Assembly (NCBI GenBank): GCA_022843145.1
Contig: JALHOF010000014.1
Coordinates: 1 to 64,000, forward strand
Direction: 5' to 3'
Length of the DNA stretch: 64,000 nucleotides
DNA from: Hyphomicrobium sp.
Lineage (GTDB): Bacteria; Pseudomonadota; Alphaproteobacteria; Rhizobiales; Hyphomicrobiaceae
A program made the translations under genes and the position numbers. The number at the start of each line of letters is the position of its first letter. The stretch's first letter is position 1. Below the pieces are notes generated by a model. That model saw only the letters and a list, made by a program, of their open reading frames with translations, did no database searches and was not told where the DNA came from. Shown piece after piece: positions 52,121 to 60,077 of this stretch.

Positions 52121-52176
52121 GCGGCTGGATGGGCCAAGCTGCGGCGTTCGCGTAGTCCGCTTCGTGACCGTGACCC

Positions 52177-52884
52177 TCAGTACCTGCGGATCAAACCGAC
52201 GAGCCGGCCCTGGATATCGACTTGGTCGGGGCCAAAGATGCGCGTCTTGTGCTCCGGGTTGGCGGCCTCGAGCGCGATCGTCGTGCCCTTCTTGCGCAGG
52301 CGCTTGAGCGTCGCTTCTTCCTTCTCCACCAGCGCCACGACGATGTCGCCGTTTTCGGCATTGTCACATCGTCTGATAATGACGGTATCGCCGTCGTGGA
52401 TGCCGGCATCGATCATCGAGTCGCCACGCACCTCGAGCGCGAAGTGCTCACCATTGGTCAAGAGATCCGGTGGGCAGGCGATGTCGTGCGAGTGGTTTTG
52501 TATGGCGCTGATCGGCGTGCCGGCCGCAATGCGCCCCATGACTGGAACCGAAACCGTCCGGCTGTCGACGACGGTCGATGACGGCATTGCGAGTTCGCGT
52601 TGTCGTTGCGCACCCCCGCCTTCGATGACGCTCGGTTGGAAGCCGCTCTTCTTCTGGCTGCTTTCGGAGTTCTCAGGCAGCTTGATGACTTCTATCGCGC
52701 GCGCGCGGTGCGGTAGCCGGCGGATGAAGCCGCGCTCAACCAATGCGGTAATCAATCTGTGAATGCCGGACTTTGATTTGAGATCGAGCGCCACCTTCAT
52801 TTCGTCGAAGGACGGCGGCACACCCTGATCCTGCATGCGTTCGTGAATGAACAGCAGCAGCTCTTTTTGTTTTTGCGTCAGCAT
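52177..52884 (-). CDS. lexA: LexA repressor
   Basis: 235-residue SOS repressor. The winged-helix DNA-binding domain (residues 1-65, [17 protein letters not shown]...) is joined by a Ser/Gln-rich linker to the self-cleaving domain with the scissile A121-G122, nucleophile S156 (RGDSMIDAG) and base K194 (ATLKR). The ATG at 52884 follows GAGGCACC; longer frames are not conserved. A GTTC-N7-GTTC box lies about 110 bp upstream, so autoregulation is expected. A cargo transposon now lies just beyond that box. Confidence 0.97.
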   Translation of the reverse strand: MLTQKQKELLLFIHERMQDQGVPPSFDEMKVALDLKSKSGIHRLITALVERGFIRRLPHRARAIEVIKLPENSESSQKKSGFQPSVIEGGGAQRQRELAMPSSTVVDSRTVSVPVMGRIAAGTPISAIQNHSHDIACPPDLLTNGEHFALEVRGDSMIDAGIHDGDTVIIRRCDNAENGDIVVALVEKEEATLKRLRKKGTTIALEAANPEHKTRIFGPDQVDIQGRLVGLIRRY

Positions 52885-52994
52885 GGTGCCTCTCGAGGTC
52901 TTCGATCGGGATATTCGAAATGCGCTGGGCGGCGCTGTTGCGGATGGCTCAGGGCAGATCGGCCGTATGTACAAACCGTGAACGTACCCTACGC

Positions 52995-53009
52995 GTTCCC
53001 GCAGCGTTC
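52995..53009 (-). promoter_or_regulatory. LexA (SOS) box upstream of lexA
   Basis: GTTCCCGCAGCGTTC is an exact match to the alphaproteobacterial SOS box GTTC-N7-GTTC. On the reverse strand it overlaps a possible promoter (TTGCGG, 17 bases, TAGGGT). Repression and damage-induced expression of lexA are inferred from this. The box ends 14 bp before the transposon end. Confidence 0.85.
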
Positions 53010-53015
53010 CGCAAG

Positions 53016-53023
53016 TGCCAATT
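53016..53023. repeat. Target-site duplication, left copy
   Basis: TGCCAATT directly adjoining the left terminal inverted repeat; identical to the sequence at 57375-57382 beyond the right end. Together they show insertion by transposition with 8-bp staggered cuts. Confidence 0.92.
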
Positions 53024-53038
53024 GGTGCTGTCCTAATT
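53024..53038 (+). repeat. Left terminal inverted repeat
   Basis: GGTGCTGTCCTAATT, the reverse complement of 57360-57374. It runs on as AGGACAG, so positions 53028-53045 form a perfect 18-bp palindrome CTGTCCTAATTAGGACAG, a likely transposase-binding arrangement peculiar to this end. Confidence 0.93.
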
Positions 53039-53113
53039 AGGACAGTTGACGGTGTTGACAGGCAGCAGGTTTTGGCAGGTCCGAAAGATGCGTATTCGGA
53101 AGGTCTGTTGAGG

Positions 53114-53518
53114 TCAGTTGGCGTGCGTTTTGACAAACGTCTCGATGTCGCTCGAGAGACGATCACGCCACTGGACGGCGATCTCGTGCGGCATGGCGAG
53201 GTTCACGGTCAACCCTTCGGCTTCGAGCCGACAAACATAGGTGCCTGGCCATGTCGGATGAGAGCTTTCAGCAACGCGATGAATCGAAACCTCTGCTGCT
53301 TCCGTTCCCCGCTCAAGGAGAGCAGGAATCTCGAAGCTCAAAACAAGACCCTGCCGAGCGCATTGTGCTGCTTGGAGGAGGCGAGACAGATCGTCTAGCT
53401 GTTCCGCGTCCAGGACCAACCCTCGTTGCTGTCCATTTTGAAGTTCGACTACCGCAACGAACTCACCATTCTGCGACTTTGCCCCTGATACGACCTTCGC
53501 GATCTTGAATCCCTCCAC
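53114..53518 (-). CDS. Transposon cargo protein, unknown (134 aa)
   Basis: 134-residue protein that I do not recognise. The GTG start is supported by GGAGGTC eight bases upstream. The N-terminal half predicts beta strands ([17 protein letters not shown]) followed by a helix; there is no signal peptide or membrane segment. It points towards the left end and is divergent from the next cargo gene with an 80-bp gap that may hold promoters. Confidence 0.65.
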   Translation of the reverse strand: MEGFKIAKVVSGAKSQNGEFVAVVELQNGQQRGLVLDAEQLDDLSRLLQAAQCARQGLVLSFEIPALLERGTEAAEVSIHRVAESSHPTWPGTYVCRLEAEGLTVNLAMPHEIAVQWRDRLSSDIETFVKTHAN

Positions 53519-53598
53519 CGGCGACCTCCGAATGGTTGCTGGATTGTTGATGCGTCACGGAACTCGCCACGTCGAACGACAACTCACGGAGACAATCA

Positions 53599-54138
53599 AT
53601 GGTCGGAATATTCAAGCTGGCGATGCAGGCTGCGAAAGCTCGTGCGTCGAGCGCGATGAGTGGCATCCAATCTGTCGGCGGCCGTCAGTTCGTGCAGCAT
53701 CGCGTGTCGAAAAAGGGCCTAGCGTTCACGCAGACTCGCACGACGAAGGGATCGATGAAGGCTCCGAGTAGGAAGAAAACGGCGCGCACGATCAAGCCGA
53801 TGACGAGGGCCGAGCGCGTCGAGCGCAGCAACACGGCAGCAACGAAGAAGCGGGCTGCGCAGGTCGCGGCGCAGAAGCTCGATCGGCGCAAGGCCAGGGT
53901 CGTCAAGGCGAAGAGTGCGGCGATCGGCGCGGCGAAGATCACTGGCGGCGCTTTTGCATTTGCTGCGGCGGGATCGTTGGCCAAGGGATTCAAGAAGGAG
54001 ATGGGGATCAAAGGGGTGGCTGAGCAGGCGAGAGACAACCGCGTGCGAGAGAGGCGGCAGGAGATCCTTCGCCGCTCCGGTCCAAAATGGGGCCACGAAA
54101 AGGGCTGGGGAATGATAGGTCCGATCATCAGGTACTAA
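53599..54138 (+). CDS. Transposon cargo protein, basic, unknown (179 aa)
   Basis: 179-residue strongly basic protein rich in Lys, Arg and Ala, which I do not recognise. A good site, CGGAG, lies before the ATG. Residues about 45-110 are almost entirely Lys/Arg/Ala/Thr; an Ala/Gly-rich hydrophobic stretch follows (about 113-130, AAKITGGAFAFAAAGSLAKG), then a charged tail. Such composition could mean nucleic-acid or membrane contact, but no domain is visible. The only cargo gene on the forward strand; convergent with the next. Confidence 0.6.
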   Translation: MVGIFKLAMQAAKARASSAMSGIQSVGGRQFVQHRVSKKGLAFTQTRTTKGSMKAPSRKKTARTIKPMTRAERVERSNTAATKKRAAQVAAQKLDRRKARVVKAKSAAIGAAKITGGAFAFAAAGSLAKGFKKEMGIKGVAEQARDNRVRERRQEILRRSGPKWGHEKGWGMIGPIIRY

Positions 54139-54160
54139 GGCAGAAGGGCGTCAATTCAGC

Positions 54161-54877
54161 CTAGATACTGATCGTAGTCGGCGTGCAAGAATCTCCAAGA
54201 CGCTGACACTTCGCGCACACGCCGCGAGGCGTCTTGATGCAGTGTTCACCGCGTTCCGTCCGCCAGACTTCGAACTTGTGTTTGAGGGCTTTGGCTCCGA
54301 AGGTCCCGATATCTTCGAACCCGAACTCTCTCGTGAACCCTGCAAACACGCTGGCCGACACCACGCCAAGGGTGAATGTTCCGACTCTGATCGAGCCATT
54401 CGTCAGCTTAACGACCACCCATCGACCTACCTGTCTGGAACGGGAAGCGACTGGTGCAGCAGCGTGGCCAGCGGCTCCTGCAGATTGGCCAACAACGGTA
54501 GGCGCGGGCTTCGAGGCAGCCGAGTGCGCAACAACCGCTGTAGTCGTTCGAACTGGTGCAGTGACGGCATACGCCCCGGCCTTTGTGGCAGCAGCCTTCC
54601 AGAGTGGCATTCCCTTGACCGGGATGAACGCCAACGCTCCGATCACGGCGGAGCCGATTCCAGCGGTAATCAACCCGGTCTTGGCTCCGGAATGAGCGGG
54701 TGGCGTCTGTGCCTTCGCCGGTGCCTTGGCTACAGCAGCAGGAGGCGGCGACGATGCGGCGGTCTCGACGGACGCGGCATCCGAGGGATTGTCGGTTGGC
54801 TTCTTTCGCCTCAGGTAGCGATAGGCGGCAACACCTGCAGCGGCGACTCCCGCGACTCCGGCAACAACTGGCAGCAT
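54161..54877 (-). CDS. Transposon cargo protein, probable membrane protein (238 aa)
   Basis: 238-residue protein that I do not recognise. An N-terminal hydrophobic segment (VVAGVAGVAAAGVAAYRYL) is followed by RRKK, which would anchor the N-terminus outside or act as a signal anchor. An Ala/Pro/Ser-rich linker, a glycine-rich hydrophobic stretch (about 68-90) and a C-terminal region with RWVVVKLTNGSIRVGTFTLG follow. The tail has a small Cys cluster (HCIKT, CAKC, SC) that might bind metal. GGGGGACGAG precedes the ATG. Confidence 0.6.
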   Translation of the reverse strand: MLPVVAGVAGVAAAGVAAYRYLRRKKPTDNPSDAASVETAASSPPPAAVAKAPAKAQTPPAHSGAKTGLITAGIGSAVIGALAFIPVKGMPLWKAAATKAGAYAVTAPVRTTTAVVAHSAASKPAPTVVGQSAGAAGHAAAPVASRSRQVGRWVVVKLTNGSIRVGTFTLGVVSASVFAGFTREFGFEDIGTFGAKALKHKFEVWRTERGEHCIKTPRGVCAKCQRLGDSCTPTTISI

Positions 54878-54931
54878 CTCGTCCCCCGACCCGTATCCAT
54901 GGTGAGAGCATAGCGTCCGGGGGCAGCGTGT

Positions 54932-55156
54932 CTAGGGTCGCGACCGGTCGCGCCGTTCGTTCCGGAACGCTCGGCGGCGGTCGGCTTCGCGGGCAATGTC
55001 TGGGTACTTCTCGACGAGCTTCATGCGTCCGATGGCGTCGTTCGAGCGAGTGACGGTCCTGCCGTCGAGAAAACGATCGACGAGGTCGCGCGAAAACTCG
55101 GTCACCGGCGGATAAGTGAGCGGGTGGCGTCCGTCGTTGGGCTGCGATTTCGACAT
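54932..55156 (-). CDS. Transposon cargo protein, small, unknown (74 aa)
   Basis: 74-residue hydrophilic protein, unrecognised. It has a Pro-rich N-terminus (MSKSQPNDGRHPLTYPP), a middle FSRDLVDRFLDGRTVTRSND and an Arg-rich C-terminus. It sits between the KilA-N gene and the membrane-protein gene on the same strand, 57 bp after the former, so it may share its transcript. The start is the ATG at 55156; upstream sequence in frame looks non-coding. Confidence 0.5.
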   Translation of the reverse strand: MSKSQPNDGRHPLTYPPVTEFSRDLVDRFLDGRTVTRSNDAIGRMKLVEKYPDIAREADRRRAFRNERRDRSRP

Positions 55157-55213
55157 TTGGGGTTCATCCCGAGACCGGCAGCCATTGGTTCGATGGCTGC
55201 CGGAGCGCTGCAA

Positions 55214-55975
55214 TCACTCCGAGTCGCCGAGCGGCTTGTCCTCGCGAACGTCAGCGAAGATCCTTTTCACGTATCGAGCCACCTGCCGCGAAGCTTCGGC
55301 ACAAGGCTCTTTGCCCTGGATATCCAAGCCGTCGATCCGCTCAGCGCTGAGGTATTCAGTGTTCATGGTTTGCAGAAGTTCGCCCGTAGGAAGCGTGTTG
55401 CGAACGTTGGTCTTGGCGGGAAGCTGGCGGTCATGAATGATCTGCTTTGCCGTGCCGCCGAGTAGGACTTCGTAGATGGCATCGGTACAGTAGCCGATTG
55501 CTGATTTTGCGCCGTGATTTGCCAGTGAGTCAGTGTACTTCTTGCGGATCTCCTTCGACAGGTCGCGAACCTCGTTGTGGTGACGCGCGGCGTCTGCTTT
55601 CGCAAGGATTTCATCGACCAGCGTCAGGTCGCCAGTTCGAACGCGCTGGTAGGTCCGCTTGATCTCGACGGCAAGTTCTGGGCTCAAGTATTCGCCATAT
55701 GCGAGAGCCACCAAGACGTGAGCGAAGGTTCCGCCGCCCCTGCCAGACTTGGTGTAAATGACTGAGTTCGTGTCGTTTTTCCCCTTAACATAGGATTTTC
55801 CTAGGTTTTGGGCGACGGCCAGGATGTACTCGTCCGTCGTCGGGTTCTGACGCCAATTGGGGGGCGTCTTCGTGCTCGGTGAACCTGCGATGCGCCAGAT
55901 GTCGGTGAGGTTCAGGTAGCCGCGCAAGTCTTCGCCGACCTTCTGGTCGAAGATGATGAGATCATTTGCAATCAT
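55214..55975 (-). CDS. KilA-N domain protein
   Basis: 253-residue protein with an N-terminal KilA-N DNA-binding domain (about residues 15-110): GYLNLTDIWRIAG, NWRQNPTTDEYI, then SGRGGGTFAHVLVALAYGEYLSPELAVEIKRTYQRVRTGD. This domain is typical of phage and large-DNA-virus proteins, often regulators or antirepressors. The C-terminal half is helical and unassigned. The ATG at 55975 follows AGGGACG; an ATG at 55999 is possible. It is carried as transposon cargo, downstream of the transposase on the same strand. Confidence 0.85.
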   Translation of the reverse strand: MIANDLIIFDQKVGEDLRGYLNLTDIWRIAGSPSTKTPPNWRQNPTTDEYILAVAQNLGKSYVKGKNDTNSVIYTKSGRGGGTFAHVLVALAYGEYLSPELAVEIKRTYQRVRTGDLTLVDEILAKADAARHHNEVRDLSKEIRKKYTDSLANHGAKSAIGYCTDAIYEVLLGGTAKQIIHDRQLPAKTNVRNTLPTGELLQTMNTEYLSAERIDGLDIQGKEPCAEASRQVARYVKRIFADVREDKPLGDSE

Positions 55976-56117
55976 CGTGTCCGCGTCCCTTCTGCCCATT
56001 GTGGGTGATAAGGGCCGCGTCGGTGCATGCGACCGGTGCCTTGACTAGCGACGCGAACACTGTTCCAAACTGGGCTGCCGCCGCGCATCCAACGCGACCG
56101 GGTTCTGGTAGTCTTAC

Positions 56118-56146
56118 GGCCGCGTACTCTGATCCAGTGCGCGGCC
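56118..56146. repeat. Hairpin between transposase and KilA-N genes
   Basis: Inverted repeat GGCCGCGTACT / AGTGCGCGGCC with a 7-base loop, in the 246-bp gap after the transposase stop. There is no U-tract, so it may be a weak terminator or a processing site for the transposase transcript. Confidence 0.4.
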
Positions 56147-56221
56147 ATCTACATTCATCATGCTTCGCATCGAAAGTCTAATCGGCTCGTCGGGAATTCG
56201 GCATTGCCTCCGCAACTTTGT

Positions 56222-57148
56222 TCAACCAAGCTGCCTCTTTTTCGGCGGACGCTTCTTCGCAATGGAGCGCCGGAGACGAGGTTCGATCACGCCCGTCAGC
56301 GCAGCATCGAGCAACTCCGCGATCGACCAGACATGATCCGTGACGCCGACCGCCATCGCGGGCGTGATGCGCAATGCTTCATGCACTCGGCAGAAATTGT
56401 AGTGCCCGACGTAGAGATGCACCGCCGCGATGTGGTTCTCGAGCTTCTTCGAGAAGGCATTCGTCAACCGCGTGAACCGGCGTGACGCCATCCTGACCGA
56501 GAGGTTGTGGCGCTCGGCATGGCTCGTCGAAATCGCCTCCAGCGGCGGATTGCGGACCACGGGTTTGCGGTCGATCCCGACTACGATGCCCGGTGAGTAA
56601 CGACGCGACGCCTCGCTGCTCGTCTCAGGGTTGGCTTCGTCGGCGTACCTCTTGATGATCTGGCCGTACTTGATCCGGTTTCCAAACACGCGCTTCAAGG
56701 CGGGCTCGTAGTAGCGGAACGCATCGCTGGTCAGGACCGGAAGATTGACGACCGGCACGCTGGCGAGCCTCATCTTCAGATCGGCCAGGAATATCTCGGT
56801 GTTGGCGTAGTTCCGTTTGCCGGTGCGATAAGCGAGAACGGCCTTGTTGGTCGCATCGATGGCGATGAACGTGTAAGCGTCGCCCTTGAGATTACCGTCC
56901 TCGGGTTTGGTGCGCTTCTGCTTCTTCCCGACAAAGGCCCAGAGTTCGTCCATCTCGACGATGGCGACTCGAATGTCCTGCATGAGATAATCATGCAGAC
57001 GCGCGCAGCCTTCACCGGCGCGAACGCCGAGGCGCATAATGGTATCGTGGTGAGCGCCAGTCAGCCGCTCGACGGCACGGATCGACATGCCTTCGCAAAG
57101 GGCGGCTATGACGGCGATCTGCTTTTCAGGCGGGAGGTTGTTCGCCAT
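56222..57148 (-). CDS. DDE transposase, single-ORF IS1-like
   Basis: 308-residue transposase of the element. An N-terminal helix-turn-helix (about residues 5-45, GMSIRAVERLTGAHHDTIMRLG) is followed by the DDE catalytic core with D67 (VEMDELWAF), D142 (LTSDAF) and E212 (SHAERHN). RFTRLTNAFSKK and NFCRVHEALRITPAMAVGV after the Glu are shared by a large group often annotated as IS1 family transposases. Unlike classical IS1, no frameshift is needed. It is transcribed from the right end inward and appears complete. Confidence 0.9.
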   Translation of the reverse strand: MANNLPPEKQIAVIAALCEGMSIRAVERLTGAHHDTIMRLGVRAGEGCARLHDYLMQDIRVAIVEMDELWAFVGKKQKRTKPEDGNLKGDAYTFIAIDATNKAVLAYRTGKRNYANTEIFLADLKMRLASVPVVNLPVLTSDAFRYYEPALKRVFGNRIKYGQIIKRYADEANPETSSEASRRYSPGIVVGIDRKPVVRNPPLEAISTSHAERHNLSVRMASRRFTRLTNAFSKKLENHIAAVHLYVGHYNFCRVHEALRITPAMAVGVTDHVWSIAELLDAALTGVIEPRLRRSIAKKRPPKKRQLG

Positions 57149-57359
57149 GCCGCCCTCGGAACGAAGGCGGCCGTATCCCGGCGCGCAAGACGAGATGGAT
57201 CATTCGCGGACTCCTCGGTCTGCGGGTGGTTCTAGGGTCCAAGGCTAGGGTGCAACCAGCCTTGGACCTGCCCCGACAAGGTAATCTGTTCCGCATCAGT
57301 TCAGCAAGTGTTGTCAGAGTGTTCGTGTGCTGATGCTCAAATTAGGACAGAAGCCCTGA

Positions 57360-57374
57360 AATTAGGACAGCACC
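57360..57374 (-). repeat. Right terminal inverted repeat
   Basis: AATTAGGACAGCACC, exact reverse complement of the left end. A second copy of AATTAGGACAG lies at 57340-57350, 20 bp inward in the same orientation, so this end has direct rather than palindromic subterminal repeats. Confidence 0.93.
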
Positions 57375-57382
57375 TGCCAATT
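57375..57382. repeat. Target-site duplication, right copy
   Basis: TGCCAATT immediately outside the right terminal repeat, identical to 53016-53023. It lies 17 bp past the moeA stop. Confidence 0.92.
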
Positions 57383-57399
57383 AATCTGGGTTTGTCTGC

Positions 57400-58605
57400 T
57401 TAGAAATCGAGCTTGAGAATTGGGACGCGCTCGCCAGCGGCGATGGCTGGAGCGCCGGGGGCGCGAACGATCAGGCAGTCGGCTTCGGCGAGGGGGGAAA
57501 GCAGCGAACTGTCCTGCGAGATCGCGGGGCGGACGCGCGGATCGGCGTGGTCGGATTGATCGAGCGTCGCGCGCATGTAGTGCTGACGCGGTCCGTTCTG
57601 TTCGAGGCCGACGGCGAGCCGGGCGCTGGCCGCGCTCAACTCGCCATCCGGACGGCCGGCAAGACGCGCGAGCAGCGGCAGCAGAAAGACGCGCGCGCAA
57701 ATCAGCGACGACACTGGATTGCCCGGCAGGCCAAGTACGCGCAGTGCGCCGTTCTGGCCGAACATCATCGGTTTGCCTGGCCGCATGGCGATTTTCCAGA
57801 AGCCAAGGGTGACGCCGGCTGCACGGAGCGCTGGTGCGACGAGATCGTGATCGCCGACAGAGGCGCCGCCGATCGTCACCAGGACGTCGGCGCTTTCCGC
57901 CTGGGCGATCTTTGTGGCGAGATCATCGGCCGTGTCGCGCGCGATGCCGAGCAGTCGCGGTTCGCCGCCCGCGCCGCGCACCATGGCCGCAAGTCCGACC
58001 GGGTTCGACGATACGATCTGATCGGGGCCGGGCATGGTGCCGGGAGCCACGAGTTCATCGCCGGTTGCGAGGATGGCGACGACGGGCCTGCGGCACACAA
58101 TCAACTCGGCATGCCCCCCGGCCGCGGCCAATGTCAGGGCCCGCGCATCGAGCCGCCGTCCGGCCTCGAGCAGGAGGCGGCCCTCGGCGAAATCGCCGCC
58201 GCGCGGACGGATGTGCCCGGCGTCGGGCTCGCCGTCGATGACAGAGATGCGATCGCCGTCGCGGGTGACGTTCTCCTGGATGACGATGGCGTCGGCGCCG
58301 GCGGGAATCGGCGCGCCGGTGAAGATACGCACCGCTTCGCCGGGTCCGAGCGTGCCGCGGAAACCGCGCCCAGCCGCGGCCTCGCCGACAACGCGGAGTG
58401 CAGCGGGCAGCGTCGTGACATCCGCCGCGCGCACCGCATAGCCGTCCATCGCGGAGCCGTCGAACGGCGGCTGCGTCAGCCGCGCAAGCACCGGCTCGGC
58501 GAGGACACGGCCGGCCGCCTCGTGAATGCCGGCGCGCTCGCCCGGAAGCGGCGCAGCGTCGGCGAGAATGGCGCGCAGGGCCTGTTCGACGGACAGCGGC
58601 GCCAT
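57400..58605 (-). CDS. moeA: Molybdopterin molybdotransferase MoeA
   Basis: 401-residue enzyme inserting molybdate into adenylylated molybdopterin. Seen: FDGSAMDGYAVRA at the N-terminus, RIFTGAPIPAGADAIV, ILATGDELVAPG, TIGGASVGDHD and LGLPGNPVSS. Length is normal. It starts one base after the moaC stop, so the two are coupled. The transposon inserted 18 bp beyond its stop without damaging it. Confidence 0.96.
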   Translation of the reverse strand: MAPLSVEQALRAILADAAPLPGERAGIHEAAGRVLAEPVLARLTQPPFDGSAMDGYAVRAADVTTLPAALRVVGEAAAGRGFRGTLGPGEAVRIFTGAPIPAGADAIVIQENVTRDGDRISVIDGEPDAGHIRPRGGDFAEGRLLLEAGRRLDARALTLAAAGGHAELIVCRRPVVAILATGDELVAPGTMPGPDQIVSSNPVGLAAMVRGAGGEPRLLGIARDTADDLATKIAQAESADVLVTIGGASVGDHDLVAPALRAAGVTLGFWKIAMRPGKPMMFGQNGALRVLGLPGNPVSSLICARVFLLPLLARLAGRPDGELSAASARLAVGLEQNGPRQHYMRATLDQSDHADPRVRPAISQDSSLLSPLAEADCLIVRAPGAPAIAAGERVPILKLDF

Positions 58606-58606
58606 G

Positions 58607-59137
58607 TCAACGAACCTTTGCGGTCGAAGCCGGCGATGGCTTCGCGGTGGCGTCGCCAGCGCGATAGATGCCGGAGCGTCCGCCGCTTTTCTCGATCAGG
58701 CGGATGCCGTCGAAGCGCATCGCTTTGTCGGCCGCTTTCAGCATGTCGTAGATGGTCAGGCAGGCGACGGAGACGGCGGTCAGCGCTTCCATTTCGACGC
58801 CGGTCTGGCCGCCGACCTTCACTTCGGCGGTCACGCAGATGCCGGGCGGATCCTGGCTCGGCATGAAATCGACGGTTACCTTGGTAATGGCCAGCGGGTG
58901 GCACAGTGGAATGAGCTCGGACGTCTTTTTTGCCGCCATGATGCCGGCGATGCGCGCGGTGGCCAGCACGTCGCCCTTCTTGGCTTCGCCCGTTTCGACG
59001 AGCGCGAGTGTGGCGGGGGACATGGCGACGAAGCCTTCGGCAATCGCCGTGCGGCTGGTGACGGCCTTGTCGGACACGTCGACCATATGCGCTTCGCCGC
59101 GCGCGTTGAGGTGGGACAGCTTGGGCGGCGGCGGCAT
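58607..59137 (-). CDS. moaC: Cyclic pyranopterin monophosphate synthase MoaC
   Basis: 176-residue enzyme that completes formation of cyclic pyranopterin monophosphate, the first stable intermediate of molybdenum cofactor. Signatures [13 protein letters not shown] and [32 protein letters not shown] contain the active-site residues. About 15 residues precede the usual MVDVSDK start region. It lies directly upstream of moeA. Confidence 0.96.
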   Translation of the reverse strand: MPPPPKLSHLNARGEAHMVDVSDKAVTSRTAIAEGFVAMSPATLALVETGEAKKGDVLATARIAGIMAAKKTSELIPLCHPLAITKVTVDFMPSQDPPGICVTAEVKVGGQTGVEMEALTAVSVACLTIYDMLKAADKAMRFDGIRLIEKSGGRSGIYRAGDATAKPSPASTAKVR

Positions 59138-59511
59138 GGGCGGGCTCGCGGTTCGGGGTGCTCAGCAGTGTTTAGTGTAGCCCGTGCGAGGGGTCCAGGG
59201 GACAGCGCGGTTGAGCTGAACGGCCGGCCGCGACAGAGCCAAGTGCATGCCGTGCGCGATTCATGAACGGCTTCGTCAAGGCGTTGATTTGATTGAGATG
59301 AGATGGTCATGTCCTAAGACATGAACATGTGCCTAGCACGGCGATGGGCGCGGCGGCGATGGCGGACGACCAGAAACCCGCATCGGCCGAGCGTGCGCCA
59401 GCCATCGTATGCCCCATCGGCGCGTGCCGTGTGAGCGCACAAGTATGCCGCAACCGCGGCCGGGGGCAACGGCGGTCGCGGGTCATGGTTGAGCAGCGAT
59501 GACGCGTGGGG
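59138..59511. other. Intergenic region with a perfect palindrome
   Basis: 374 bp between moaC and the DsrC/TusE-like gene with no supported gene. The only structure I see is an inverted repeat TCATGTC-CTAA-GACATGA at 59307-59324, followed by AACATG, which could be an operator or a weak hairpin. It lies upstream of moaC as read on the reverse strand, so it may belong to the moaC-moeA promoter region. Confidence 0.45.
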
Positions 59512-59817
59512 TCAGACGCAGCCGGTGGGCTTGGGCAGTCCGCCGTACTTGGTGATCGGCTTCATCGGGCCGCCCTGCCAGAGCTCGAACAGCTGCTCGT
59601 TCGTCTGGCCGATGGCCGAGGCGAACTTGCGCACCGGCGGCACGGTCTGCTTGTCGCTGTAGTAATCGCGTGCGGCAAGGATCTGCGTCCACTTCTCGTC
59701 GGTCATCTCGAAGCCGTCGACGCGCGCCATCTCCTGGCCGATCTCGGGCGACCACTGATCCATGTCAACGAGATACCCGTCGCCGTCGCGGGCGGGGAGT
59801 TCGAGTTCGGTATCCAT
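59512..59817 (-). CDS. DsrC/TusE family sulfur-carrier protein
   Basis: 101-residue protein of the DsrC/TusE family with the C-terminal signature GLPKPTGCV. The penultimate C100 is the conserved persulfide-carrying residue. The second Cys of true DsrC, eleven residues earlier, is Thr89 here, so it is closer to the one-Cys TusE-like or DsrC-related type. AAGGAG lies before the ATG. TusE normally passes sulfur in tRNA 2-thiolation with TusBCD, but no such partners are in the window, so its role here is open. Confidence 0.88.
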   Translation of the reverse strand: MDTELELPARDGDGYLVDMDQWSPEIGQEMARVDGFEMTDEKWTQILAARDYYSDKQTVPPVRKFASAIGQTNEQLFELWQGGPMKPITKYGGLPKPTGCV

Positions 59818-60077
59818 GGCGGGCTCCTTCGTGAACGTATGGCGTGACGGCAAAGTGCTGCGGCCGGCGCGGGCGGGCCGCGCACCGCTGTTCCGCACAC
59901 GCTGTCATAGCCGAGCGGAGGGATCAACTTTTACGGCGTCGCAGGGGGATGGGAAGCATGGGAATGTGAAGCCCCGTCACGAGCAATGCGCGCGCGCCGC
60001 TCACGCGCAACTGTGGGTCGCTTCGTCCATGGCGCACGACGACGCTCCGCGCCATGCGCCATGGACGGCAGGTGAAC

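Larger units (their letters stand above)
53024..57374. mobile_element. Cargo-carrying IS1/IS1595-like transposon, complete
   Basis: 4351-bp element bounded by 15-bp perfect inverted repeats and a perfect 8-bp target duplication (TGCCAATT). The transposase gene lies at the right end; five other genes fill the rest. The intact ends, intact duplication and full-length transposase suggest a fairly recent and possibly active insertion. Ends beginning GGTG and 8-bp duplications fit IS1-like and IS1595-like elements; the exact family needs a database check. It separates moeA from the lexA promoter region. Confidence 0.93.

Noticed and set aside
53024-57374. Prophage remnant
   Set aside because: KilA-N suggests phage, but there is no integrase, structural or lysis gene, and exact inverted repeats with an 8-bp target duplication show a transposon.
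57547-58866. Forward-strand frame of 439 codons opposite moeA and moaC
   Set aside because: Antisense to two well-conserved genes and crosses their junction; no recognisable motif.
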